DNA of 64,000 bases from Populus alba (GCF_005239225.2 NC_133288.1:13646169-13710168), one strand, 5' to 3'. Positions 33,343-44,030 are shown, counted from the stretch's first letter. Numbers and translations: made by a program. The notes: generated from the letters alone by a model not told the origin.

Positions 33343-34347
33343 TTGGCTCCATTAATCAGGTTATATCCTTCTGAAATTTTCGTTTCTTGTTGTTTCCGCA
33401 AAAAAAAAAAAAAAAAAAAAAAAAAAATTCCTTGGTGTCCAATTTCTTCTTCTCTTGATTTGATATCATATATATATAAAAAAAAAAGTTATTTCATTTG
33501 GTTCTTGAACAAAATATATCAGTTGCATTAAAACAAAAGAAAAAAAAAGGAAAGAAAAAAAAAAAACAAAGAAAAAGTCATTTGTTTGTTTCTGCTGCAG
33601 AAAACTAAACAAAGGAAAATTTGATCAAAATCAACTCAGAATGAGCTCAAATTTGATTCTGTTGTTACTGGGACCGCTAATCGCACCACATATTGATTTT
33701 GGGGTCAATTGGATATCGTTTTCTTTGGGTTTCAAATTCGGGTCTGATTAGGTGTGATTCATAACGTTTTTGCGTCAGTCTATTAAACCTTATCGTAAAT
33801 TGCTCAAACTTTATATTCTGTCTATTTCGGTTGGTAGAGCGCTATATCTGAAATTTTAGCTCAATTGGACATCATTGACTTTAGGTTCCAGATCCGGACT
33901 TAACTCGTCGTACACGAGTCTGTTTTGCGTCAACTTTTTAAATTCACTTTCTTTCTGTTGCTTTCGTTTCTTGCCATTTATTTTCATCATATCCAATGTA
34001 TCTGGGTGTTGTTTCATCATTTTTCATATTTTGTTTCTGTTTTTTTTATTCGAGTCTTCAGTTTCGTTCATATTTCGGATAGACTCGCTTGCTACTCGCG
34101 AGACTATCAATCAACAGTTTTCGTTTTGCTTGTTTTCTGGTTTTTATTGCTTCTTGAGTCATATATATAGATATATTTGGATTGCGCTTCCAAGTTGGTT
34201 TTATTTGGTGTTGGTTTCAGTTTTGCAAGAACCGTAAGAAGGTGAGACGAGAGGTGTGAGGACATTCAGAGTGTTTGAGTGAAACACGAGCGACGTGAGG
34301 ATATATATTTTTTTTTTCACTAACCAATTTTTGCAGGTAAATATCAT

Positions 34348-34760
34348 GTCAGAACAAAGCAACACACCGCGCCCTCCCGATGTAGAGCTTAAATTCCAAA
34401 TGCAAGCCTGACGAAGATGATGGAAAGAATGAATTTCACGATGGGGAACGTGTGTGACAGACTTGAGAAGGTGGCAATACATGGTAACATGGCTGGAACA
34501 TGTACCCAAGATGTGAGGAAGGGTGGTGCTGAATTGAAATCAAAACCATGGCAGTGGGGCTGAAAGGCCAAAGCGGGATGATTATGAGGAGGACGTTGAT
34601 GATAACGGTGATGGTGGTTTTAAGGATGAGACCATAGGCTATCGGGAAGCTTTTCGGCAGCCTATAAACCAAAGGGATTTCATGTATTTTGATGAGTTGT
34701 TATGGCAAAAGAGAAGGAGGATTCAAAAGGAGAGGTGGTATCAAAGGGACAGAATATAAG
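34348..34760 (+). pseudogene. gag-like N-terminal region of the B element
   Basis: ATG at 34348 (MSEQSNTPRPPDVELKFQ), similar in position and opening to the A2 gag start MSENNES. A stop follows after about 20 codons. Other frames show MMERMNFTMGNVCDRLEKV, an acidic DDYEEDVDDNGDGG run and REAFRQPINQRDFMYFDELLWQKRRRIQKERWYQRDR. No gag core or zinc knuckle is seen. It could be the head of a gag whose core was replaced by the IQ segment. Confidence 0.55.
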
Positions 34761-34814
34761 AGATTGGTGTTCTAAAAAAAGAAATCCAAGAGTCTAACTC
34801 GTATTCTCGGGGAG

Positions 34815-35053
34815 ATGAAGCAAGAACTTGATGTGTTAACGGCAGCAGTCAATGCGCGGCAAGCTTCAAAAAGAGAGGAGAAAAAATGTTGCAATGATGA
34901 AATACGAAAGACAATGGGTGCTACTTTCATCCAAAGTTGTTGGCGACGATTGTTGGCAAGAAAAGAATTCCAAAGGCTTCAAAATGAGGGTAAGGAATTG
35001 TCCATTCAACTTGTTGGTGATTCGAGGACGAATCATCTTGAAGAGAGAGGGAG
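34815..35053 (+). CDS. short basic protein region with IQ motif (B element)
   Basis: The open frame from 34815 (MKQELDVLTAAVNARQ) has a charged KREEKKCCNDEIRK segment and then FIQSCWRRLLARKEFQRLQ, a full match to the IQ pattern (IQxxxRxxxxR) seen in myosin necks and other calmodulin-binding proteins. It passes through DSRTNHLEERGSD, encoded over the purine tract, and runs into the LTR (open to 35309). No plant gypsy polyprotein domain resembles the IQ part. Calmodulin binding is an inference from the motif. The upstream start may lie earlier in a broken frame. Confidence 0.65.
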
Positions 35054-36048
35054 TGATACGATCCAGCCAAGGTCAAATTCGGATTTTGACGTAAAATGCG
35101 CATCTATCCAGTTTTACGGAAATAGTCATAATTCTCAATCCCACCGTTGGATCGGGCTGAGATTTTATGTGGAGGCTCCTGACATGTTTTCGTACCTTGG
35201 GTTAAAATATCATGTCAATCGGAGTTCGGCAAGGCATCCAAACACGGGTCAACAGAGGCTGTACGGGTTTTGTTATTTACTTCCTTTTTGGCTAGGATTC
35301 TTTTCCTAAAAGGATGCGGCAGCTTATTTTGGGAATCTCCTAATTCTACAAAGATCTTTAATGGGCTGCAACATAGTTTTCAAGTGTGGCAAGGATTCAT
35401 AAATGTTTCAGAATCCTTTTCTTGCAAGGATTCCTTATTCATCCTAGCTACAAAAAGGAAAGAAGATTTCAGAACTAATTCTACCTTCAGATTTGATTCT
35501 CCTAGCTTATATAGGACTTCTAAAGGGCTACAAATCTGATCCTATCATATTTAGGATATTAAATTCGGATTTATTTATTTTTAATGTTATTTTCTTCTTA
35601 GTTTAGGGTATATTTATATTATTTGGGTTTAATTGTAAGTGGGCATCATATAAGTCCACATAAGGGGTCCATTAGGGTTTATTTTAGTTTGCAGTCACTA
35701 TAAATAAGGGCATAACCAGACATGTAAGAAGACAATTCAGATTAAATAAAACTTCTTGTTTTGCCGACTTTGTGTGTGTGTGTGTGTGTTGGTGAGATAA
35801 TCTCCTTCCATGGTTCTTTAAAGAACTGAAAACGACTTATCGAAGAACAACTGTCTTCGTGGCGTCATCCTTATACTTCTCGTTCGCGAATCAATATTCG
35901 TTGGGTGGGGGTCTCCGTTTTCAATAGTGTTGGTGCCTAGGTACAAGTTAGATGTCACACTCCAATCAAACCTGATTTACTTGGCTTTCCGGGAATTGGT
36001 GTCTTTGCATGTGGGTTGCGTGACCACGTGATCACGAGGTTCGCATCA
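35054..36048 (+). repeat. 3' LTR of the B element
   Basis: 995 bp, TGATACGATCCAG start, CGCATCA end. Clean copy of the B LTR, with a TG run near 35770 and the palindromic CACGTG region near the end. It is followed by a second primer site and leader, so it is also the 5' LTR of the next unit. Confidence 0.92.
35699..35706 (+). promoter_or_regulatory. TATA box of the B LTR
   Basis: TATAAATA in CACTATAAATAAGGGC, about 350 bp before the LTR end. Confidence 0.55.
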
Positions 36049-36843
36049 TTTGGTATCAGAGCTTGGCTCCATTAATCAGGTTATATCCTTCTGAAATTTT
36101 CGTTTCTTGTTGTTTCCGCAAAAAAAAAAAAATTCCTTGGTGTCCAATTTCTTCTTCTCTTGATTTGATATCATATATATAAAAAAAAGTTATTTCATTT
36201 GGTTCCTGAACAAAATATATCAGTTGCATTAAAACAAAAGAAAAAAAAAAAAAAACAAAGAAAAATCATTTGTTTGTTTCTGCTGCAGAAAACTAAACAA
36301 AGGAAAATTTGATCAAATCAACTCAGAATGAGCTCAAATTTGATTCTGTTATTACTGGACCCTAATCGCACCACATATTGATTTTGGGGTCAATTGGATA
36401 TCGTTTTCTTTGGGTTTCAAATTCGGGTCTGATTAGGTTGTGGGATTCATAACGTTTTTGCGTCAGTCTATTAAACCTTATTGTAAATTGCTCAAACTTT
36501 ATATTCTGTCTATTTCGGTTGGTAAAGCGCTATATCTGAAATTTTAGCTCAATTGGACATCATTGACTTTAGGTTCCAGATCCGGACTTAACTCGTCGTA
36601 AACGAGTCTGTTTTGCGTCAACTTTTTAAATTCACTTTCTTTTCTGTTGTTTTTCGTTTCTTGCCATTTATTTTCATCATATCCAACGTATCTGGGTGTT
36701 GTTCATCATTTTTTCATATTTTGTTTCTGTTTTTTTTTATTCGAGTCTCCTGGACATGTTTTCGTACCTTGGGTTAAAATATCATGTCAATCGGAGTTCG
36801 GCAAGGCATCCAAACACGGGTCAACAGAGGCTGTACGGGTTTT
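36049..36843 (+). mobile_element. start of a second B unit, truncated
   Basis: Primer site at 36051-36062 and leader matching 33340-34060. At about 36750 it breaks into a roughly 90-bp piece of B LTR (GACATGTTTTCGTACCTTGG to GGCTGTACGGGTTTT), and at 36844 into unrelated sequence. Confidence 0.8.
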
Positions 36844-38186
36844 GGGCAAAAAAATATAAATTGACTAGTTTCATGTAAGACAAAAAGAAACAAATTTGTA
36901 ACTCTCGATCAGGTTATCAAAAAATTCTAAAAATTTTGCATGGAGCCTTCTAATATGATTCCTTAGCTTGGGTTAAAATTTCATAATTATTAGAGAAATT
37001 CGAAATTTTTGACGAAAATCACGATTTGACTAGTTTTATGTTATTGGATGTAATTTTTAAATCCAACATTATATTTGAGCTGAAATTTTATGAGGAACGT
37101 TAAAATATATTGAATAAATCTGGTTGAAAATTTTAGGATAAACGGAGCTTGGTAGTGCTAGCAAAGAATAAGGACCGTCAAATGGAAGCAAAAAGATTTA
37201 TTAAGGGTAAAATGATAATTTTTCATTAAAAATGAAACTAGTCAGCCCCTTTTCTATTATGATCTACTGACTGGGCTACAAATGTGAAAAAGAAAATATG
37301 AGAAGAATGTGAGAACTTAAGAGAACAACAAGAAAAGTGAGGGAGAGCTTTGAAACTTGGTAAGATTAAAAGACTTGGACATTAAATTAAGGAAGAATCA
37401 AGTGAAGGAAGATATAAGAAAGGTGAGGAGGCTGGCCACACTAGGAGGAGAAGAAAAGTTTGGGAGAACTTAGATTGGTACGCATGAAAAGTTTAGATTC
37501 TTGCTTGAATGAAGTGTTTTTGGGTTTATTTGAGTAACTTATCAAACAATGACAATTAAATTTGATTTAATTTCTCATAATCTTGATTTTTTTAAAAATA
37601 GGGTTCTTATGAGAATTTGGAGATTTTGAGAAAAATAGTAAACATGATGAAATTAAGGTAGAATAGTATAGAAATAGTGAACATAAGTAGTAATTAAAAA
37701 AGAAATTGCATAATTTTGAAGAAAAGAACTTGCAATTAAGGATGAGGAAATATAGGAATGAGGTTTTGATTGTTTTATGTTTGAGAAATGATGTTCTTTA
37801 TCTTATTAGAAGCATTCAAAATATGAACAAGTGAAGAAACATCATAAGAATGTGAAAAGAAGGAATAAATAAATGGTAGGAAAAGTTCATGGGAGAATTC
37901 TTTAAGTGAGTTAAAAGAAGAAAATTAAATAAAACTATATGTTGAAAATGAGGTGACAAATGAATAAAAATTTTGGTGTAAACCCCAATTAAATAAAAGA
38001 TATTACGTGGTTCAAATTTAGGCAAGCAAGAGAAAATAATAATAGATTAATAATGTAGTGCAATGTGATTGATTCAGGAGTTGTACTGGGAGCAAGGCAT
38101 CAGGCAGGAGGAGCTAGGCCATCATGAGCAAACAGTAGGTGATTCATCACTATCTTTTAAAATTCAAAGTTTTGTTATTAGTTATG
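36844..38186. other. AT-rich sequence, no gene recognised
   Basis: About 1.3 kb with only short ORFs. TTGACTAGTTT(C/T)ATGT occurs twice (about 36858 and 37026). No coding, LTR or terminal inverted repeat structure that I can identify. Best seen as insertion-site DNA for the A element at 38192. Confidence 0.5.
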
Positions 38187-38191
38187 AGTTG

Positions 38192-39125
38192 TGATACGGT
38201 TCAGCCGTGTGATAGTCGAGTAAGGTTAGATTCGGATTTTGGCGTAAAAAGCGCAACATTCCAAGTTTACGGCAGTGGTCATAATTCTCAATCCGACCGT
38301 TGGATCGGGCTAATATTTTATGTGGACTCTCCAAACATGTTTTACTACCTTGGGTTAAAAATTCAGGTCAATCGGATTTCGGGAAGGAACCGCAATAATG
38401 GTCAACGGAGGCTGTACGTATTTTGTTATTTACTTCCATTTGACTTGTGGACTTCCTATTTGGTTAGGATTATTTTCCTACAAGGATGTAGCAGCTTTTT
38501 TTGGGAATTTCCTAGTTTCACAAGGATCTTTAATGAGCTGCAATATAATCTAGAAGTGTGGCAGTGATTCATTAATGTTTCAGAATCCTTTTCTTATAAG
38601 GATTCCTTATTCATCCTAGCTACACAAGGAAAGAAGGGCTGATGGTATTTAATGATAGATTAGTTATTTTTATTATTTTCTTTAATGTTTGGGCTTAATT
38701 AAAACTTTGTTTTGAGCTAGGGTCCAAGGCTTGTTTGGATCAGGTTATGGGCTTTCCAGTTTAGGGTTTTGGGCTAGTTTTGAGTGGACCTCATATAAGT
38801 CCACATAAGGGGTCCATTAGGGTTAACTTTTCTAGAACTATTTAAACTCATGTAGGCCAAAATTTCGGCAGCTTTTGATGAATATTATTATGAATTTTTC
38901 AGTTTTAACGTGTGAGAGTGATTCTTGCATTCTTCAGTTCTTGAACGAACTAAATCTGACTTATCGAAGATTAACTGGCTTCGTGGCGTCATTCTACTCA
39001 TTCCAATTGTGTTGGTGCCTTGGGGCAGGTTTCCATTGTGTCACACTCATATCAGACCTATTTCGACTTTCAGGGATCAGATCTCAATCTTGATTATGGG
39101 TTGCGTGATCACGAGGTTCGCATCA
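38192..39125 (+). repeat. 5' LTR of the A element
   Basis: 934 bp, TGATACGG start, CGCATCA end. The last bases before CGCATCA read GATCACGAGGTT; the full CGTGACCACGTGGTCACG palindrome is shortened here. Confidence 0.93.
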
Positions 39126-39127
39126 GT

Positions 39128-39139
39128 TGGTATCAGAGC
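39128..39139 (+). other. primer binding site of the A element
   Basis: TGGTATCAGAGC, 2 bp after the LTR. Confidence 0.93.
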
Positions 39140-39384
39140 TAGGCTCTGAAACAAGGTCATATCCTTTTGTGATTTTCGATTTTTTTTTTGTTTTTTTTAG
39201 TTTTTCAGTGTTTGCGTCCATCTTCTTGTTCTTCATGTCTGTGTCATCTAAGCAAAAAAACAAAACAAAAAAAAGTTATATTTCATCTTGTTACTATCTC
39301 TAATCATATCAGTATATTAAAAAAAAAAAGGAAAAAGAAAGAGAGAGAGAGGGATTAGTTGAAATTTGAAGGATCGTTAAATTT

Positions 39385-39900
39385 GTGCCGCAGAAACACA
39401 ACTCTTGGTGAACTTTAAGAAACCACCTCAGAATCAATTGAAACTTTATATTTAGTGTATTGGGAGTGAGATCGCAACATATTTCAAATTTGGACTTATT
39501 CTGATGTCTTTTGCTTGAGGTTTTAATTCGAGATTCAATTCTACCATAGAAACCCTATTTTAGTGAACCATAAGAAAACCACCTCAGAATCAATTTAAAC
39601 TTCCTATTCAGTCTATTGGGGGTGATAATGCATCATATGTAAAATTTGGGCTTATTCTGATATTGTTTTCTTGAGGTTTTAATTTGAGGTTCAATTCTGC
39701 CGCAGAAACACTACTATTAGTGAACCATAAGCAAACCACCTTAGAATCAATTGAAACTTCATATCATGTGTATTGGGGATGAGTTCGCACCATATGTTAA
39801 ATTTGGGCATATTTTGATACCAACTTCTGGAGGTTTTAATTGGAGGTTCAATTCTGCCGCAAACTGATCATACAAGGAGTTTGGGTACCTAGAAATAAGA
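39385..39900 (+). repeat. 156-bp tandem repeats in the A leader
   Basis: Units start near 39385, 39541, 39697 and 39853, each with an RTTCAATTCTRCCRYAGAAAC-like block, GTGAACCATAAG and a TTTTAATTNGAGGTTCAATT end. Related units occur in the A2 leader, the chimeric element leader and the A copy at 61107-61700. Too regular to be chance; role unknown. Confidence 0.78.
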
Positions 39901-40278
39901 GAACGACCTAAAAATTGCTTTTTGGTGATTTCATAGTATTGTAATACTACATATTAAATTCGAGGTCATTTGAATATCGGTTTCTTTAGGTTCCTGAACG
40001 AGGTCTTGTTTTGTCGTAACGGGTCTGTTTGGTGTTATCTTTCAAAACTTGTTTTGTTTCTGTTTATTTCGTTCCTTCCATTATACTATCATCATATTTT
40101 GATATTTGGCTGTTGTTTGAGTCATTTTCATCACTTTTTTCATTTGTTTGTTTTTTTCCGATAAGTTCTGGTCCAAACAAAAGTCAGAATCGTAATCTCG
40201 AATCTAAATCAGTGTTCTTCCTATTATAAACTCTATTCTTTTCATCCTTTTCTTGTTTTTTTACCCCTATCTGTGTCA

Positions 40279-40663
40279 TGTATTCACTAAGGGAGAGGGA
40301 ACAAAGGAGGATTGTAGATCAATGATGCGAAATACTAAGCCATGGTTTGGGGGTTGTAGAACGAGAAGCTGATAAGTGTAGAAGATTATTCTATGATCTT
40401 CAAGCTTCATGGGAAAAAGAGGTACAACGCCAAAAGGATGAAAGACGAAGGAGAGTTGTTGTGGTTATCATTCAAAAGTATGTACGCAAGTGGTTAGTAC
40501 GGCGTGCTTATTTGAAATTCTTGTTAGTCACTACTTCTATACAGTGTTGTTGGAGAAATGTGTTAGCAATAAGGGGATTCCAAAGGCTTAAACAAGAGGC
40601 TACTGAAGTCACCATTAAAACTATTCAAGATTTGAGGGCGAATCTTTTTGAAGAGGGAGGGAA
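40279..40663 (+). pseudogene. IQ-motif ORF of the A element
   Basis: Probable start ATG at 40279 (MYSLREREQRRIVDQ). A TGA after 15 codons is CGA in the sister copy at about 62035, so it is a C to T mutation here; the rest is open from 40347. The encoded segment is charged and helix-prone (READKCRRLFYDLQASWEKEVQRQKDERRRR), then carries IIQKYVRKWLVRRAY (full IQ pattern) and SIQCCWRNVLAIRGFQRLKQ (second, partly decayed IQ). It ends over the purine tract with DLRANLFEEGGND and continues into the LTR to 40841. The spacing of two tandem IQ motifs resembles a myosin neck. Full length would be about 130 aa before the LTR. Confidence 0.7.
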
Positions 40664-41272
40664 TGATACGGTTCAGCCCTGTGATACGACCCAAGTAAGG
40701 TTAGATTCGGATTTTGGCGTAAAAAGCGCAACATTCCAAGTTTACGGCAACAGTCATAATTGTCAATCCGACTGTTGGATCGGGCTAATGTTTTATGTGG
40801 ACTCTCCAAACATGTTTTACTACCTTGGGTTAAAAAGTTAGGTCAATCGGATTTTGAGAAGGAACCGCAATAATGGTCAACGGAGGCTGTACGAATTTTC
40901 TAATTTACTTCCATTTGACTTGTGGACCTTCTATTTGGTTAGGATTCTTTTTCCTACAAGGATGTGGGAGCTTTGTTTTGGAATTTCCTAGTTCACAAGG
41001 ATCTTTAATGAGCTGCAATATAATCTAGAAGTGTGGCAGTGATTCATTAATGTTTCAGAATCCTTTTCTTATAAGGATTCATTATTCATCCTAGCTACAC
41101 AAGGAAAGAAGGGCTGGTGGTATTTAATGGCAGATTAGTTATTTTTATTATTTTCTTTAATGTTTGGGCTTAATTAAAACTTTGTTTTGAGCTAGGGTCC
41201 AAGGCTTGTTTATTTTTATTATTTAATCTTGATTATGGGTTGAGTGACCACGTGATCACAAGGTTCGCATCA
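40664..41272 (+). repeat. 3' LTR of the A element, internally deleted
   Basis: 609 bp. Same start and end as the 5' LTR but lacking about 325 bp (from the AAGGCTTGTTT region to TCTTGATTATGGGTT), which removes the primary transcript-start half. The deletion postdates insertion, because the AGTTG duplication is intact. Confidence 0.92.
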
Positions 41273-41334
41273 AGTTGTTTATGACATGTTGATATGGAAG
41301 AAGTAGAAGAAGCTACTGTTGGTATTATAATTGG

Positions 41335-41840
41335 GATGTCGGGTAATTAGTATGAATTATTGGTTAGTATGGAATTACTGGCTGGTTAGTATGAATTACC
41401 GGTTAGTATAGAATTAGCGGTTAATATGGAATTACCGGTTATATTGGCTATTTATAGAGAATAGCCAAATGTTGGGTAATTCGTATGGAATTACCAGTTA
41501 GATTGGTTATTGATAGAAAATAGATGGATGTTGGGTAATTCATATGGAATTACCGTTATATTGGCTATTAATAAAGAATAGCTGTTATATTGGCTATTGA
41601 TAGTGAATAGTTGAATGTTGGGTAATTCGTATAGAATTATAGGTTAGATTGGCTATTTATAGAGAATAGCCGGATGTTGGGTAATTCATATGGAATTACT
41701 GGTTATATTGGCTATTAATAGAGAATAGTAGGATGTTGGGTAATTCGTATGAAATTACTGGTTATATTGGCTATTTATAGAGAATAGCCGGATGTTGGGT
41801 AATTCGTATGAAATTACCGGTCAGATTGTTGGCTATTTAA
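41335..41840. repeat. 59-bp minisatellite built of two hairpins per unit
   Basis: Units near 41471, 41530, 41617, 41675, 41734 and 41793 (one spacing is 87, the others 58-59), preceded by shorter degenerate units from 41335. Each unit holds GGTAATTC-loop-GAATTACC (8-bp stem, 5-nt loop) and GGCTATT-loop-AATAGCC (7-bp stem, 7-nt loop). No ORF. Confidence 0.88.
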
Positions 41841-43478
41841 GAGGGTGGGTCGAGTTTGAGGTAAAATTGTGAATTACAAAATTAAAAATTAAGCAATGAT
41901 TGTTGGTTACAGAAGTCCTATAAGTATAGGATTAATAAATTAGGAATGGGTTATTAATGTTTATACATAGTAAGTTGGTGATGAAATATAATTTGATATA
42001 TTTTGAAGACTTGTGAACATAATAGCTTTACTATCTTTAATGTATTATCTTCCTTATTTCTTATTAATGTTATGTATATAGGTTTTTCACGAGGTGATGT
42101 GGAGCATTAAATATTGGCTTTGTGCTTTAATCTATTTATTTTGTGGGATGTAATACGTTTGCTTTATATGTAATTTGTATTATATGTAGATTGTAATTTA
42201 TGTATCATAAAGATGTTTACTTTTGGTACTTATACATTTAAAATGTATGAGTAAGGAACTAATATTATTAAACTATTTGAAAAGAATATTTAGTAATTAT
42301 AATCATGTATGTTTAAAAGATGGATGCATGGTAATATAATAATTAGTTCAATAAAAATCTTTTGAGTTTATAATTGTTTGTAGTTAATATGTTTTTTGTT
42401 GATGATGTACGGTTGAGAAAATACAATGAAGTATAGTTATGTGAAATATTGTTTGATGAGATGGGAAATGATCGAGGATGGTTGGATCAAAGTGAAAGTT
42501 TTGAGTATTGTGATTGAATGAAGTCTAGTCGATAACTTGGTAACTTCAAAAAACAAAGGAAACTTTGCCGAAATTTAAAAAAAAAAAAAATCCCATAATC
42601 TTAGACATACTCTTCTATACTTGACATCAGTAAAGAAATGTTTAAGCCTTCATAACATTATAATTTGAGAGTGTTATAGATTTTATCTAGATTCAAGGTA
42701 GATCTCCATTCGTGAGAAAATCTCTACTTTATCATGTTAAATCATAATCGTTCTAAAGCCCTAAAATTAACATTGCATTTATTTTCTATTTTTATATCTT
42801 TAATGCTTGAAGGTATACTTTATAATATAATTCTATAACCTTAAATATTAAAGTCTACATCTAAATCCTAACCTTTATTGCTATTAATTCATTTAATTTA
42901 ATACTAATAGTATGCATTATGTTATAAAATTCATAACACAAATATAAATTAAACAAATTAATTTTTGTGGTATTTTTAAAATTTTAGTCAAATTCTAATA
43001 GATAATCATAAACTAGTTATGATACTCATTTATTCATTTTTTTATATATAAAATATGCATGAGAATTTTTTAGAATTTAGTAGTAAACAAGAAAAACAAA
43101 ATATATTTTTGTCTTTTTGAAAGGCAAAAACGTTTTAGAATATCTAAAATTTTTGAAATTTAAAAAAAAAGCAGGTATTTTTAATACTGGGTTATATCTT
43201 ACAATATAAGTTTACTACTCTAATATTAAGTGAAATGATTGGAAAAATATACGAGGGACCCATAAGTAATTTAAAAATGATCCATGATTTTTTTTAAAAA
43301 GAAATTTTAATGTCTGTTTGGCTGGACACTAAAATAAGAACAAATAAAAATAAAACTAGAGAAAAGGGAACCAAGGTGTGTTTGGAAAAAATACTCTTAA
43401 TCTAAAAGCTTGGCTTGTTGAGCTGGAAGCTCGAGTTAAAACCAGTTTGGTTGGGCCAACAAACGGCCCACCAATTTA

Positions 43479-43517
<39 letters not shown>

Positions 43518-43984
43518 ATGAAATGTAAGAGGGTTGGACCGACCATATAAGTCGGGCTTGATCCAACTCAAATAACTTGGTCGCTGGCCTTGTGTGGTGA
43601 TCAAGTTTGCAACAACAACCATACATGAATTGGAATTAATACATTTTGTACGAGAGGGGTAATTAAAATGAAGATGGGAGAAGAAGGCTTACCTAGCTTG
43701 GGAAGGCGTTTGCTGCAGCGTGGTGAGGTTGGAAGCTGTGAAGAAAATATCATTGTGACAGGTGGTGCTCACGGTGTTGGTGCAAACGAGAGCAAGAGAT
43801 TATTGCTTGGTTGTTGTGGCTTTCGTGACCAGAAAAGAAGTCATAGATGTCACTGGCGCTGTCGCTTCCCCTGGCTAGAGATGTCTGCTACTGCAGATGC
43901 TTCAAGGAACCAAGGTTGTTGAGGCTTATAACTTCTGCTACTGGTCACAGTTAAGTCAATGGCTACTCATGGCTGTAACAGAGG
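41841..43984. other. AT-rich sequence without recognised gene
   Basis: Low-GC DNA with short ORFs only. A (CT)n/(AT)n microsatellite lies at about 43481-43518. From about 43650 the sequence is less AT-rich and may be the left flank of the L1 insertion. I recognise no coding region. Confidence 0.5.
43481..43518. repeat. (CT)n(AT)n microsatellite
   Basis: A run of CT followed by a run of AT dinucleotides. Confidence 0.9.
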
Positions 43985-44030
43985 AAAGATTCAAAGGGGC
44001 GGTGCTCCGACAGCCATATCTCCGACGACC

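Larger units (their letters stand above)
33328..35053 (+). mobile_element. internal region of a non-autonomous B element
   Basis: Primer site TGGTATCAGAGC at 33331-33342, leader to about 34347, a decayed gag-like region (34348 to about 34760) and an IQ-motif ORF (from 34815) ending at the purine tract before the LTR at 35054. There is no protease, RT, RNase H or integrase. With LTRs at 31976 and 35054 the unit is about 4 kb. It must rely on enzymes from another element. Confidence 0.85.
38192..41272 (+). mobile_element. complete non-autonomous A element with target duplication
   Basis: 5' LTR 38192-39125, primer site 39128-39139, leader with tandem repeats, IQ-motif ORF, purine tract and 3' LTR 40664-41272. 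AGTTG flanks it at 38187-38191 and 41273-41277. Total 3081 bp. No gag, protease, RT or integrase. LTR 3' end, primer site, leader and pre-LTR motif match autonomous A2, its probable helper. Confidence 0.93.

Noticed and set aside
33875..34237. 120-codon Phe- and Ser-rich ORF, membrane-protein-like
   Set aside because: It lies in the T-rich B leader; the second leader copy (about 36580-36740) does not keep the frame.
39128..39139. TGGTATCAGAGC stretches as tRNA gene pieces
   Set aside because: Only 12 nt, always 2-3 bp after an LTR: primer binding sites. No cloverleaf around them.
41335..41840. CRISPR-like array
   Set aside because: Units are contiguous hairpin repeats without unique spacers, in plant nuclear DNA.
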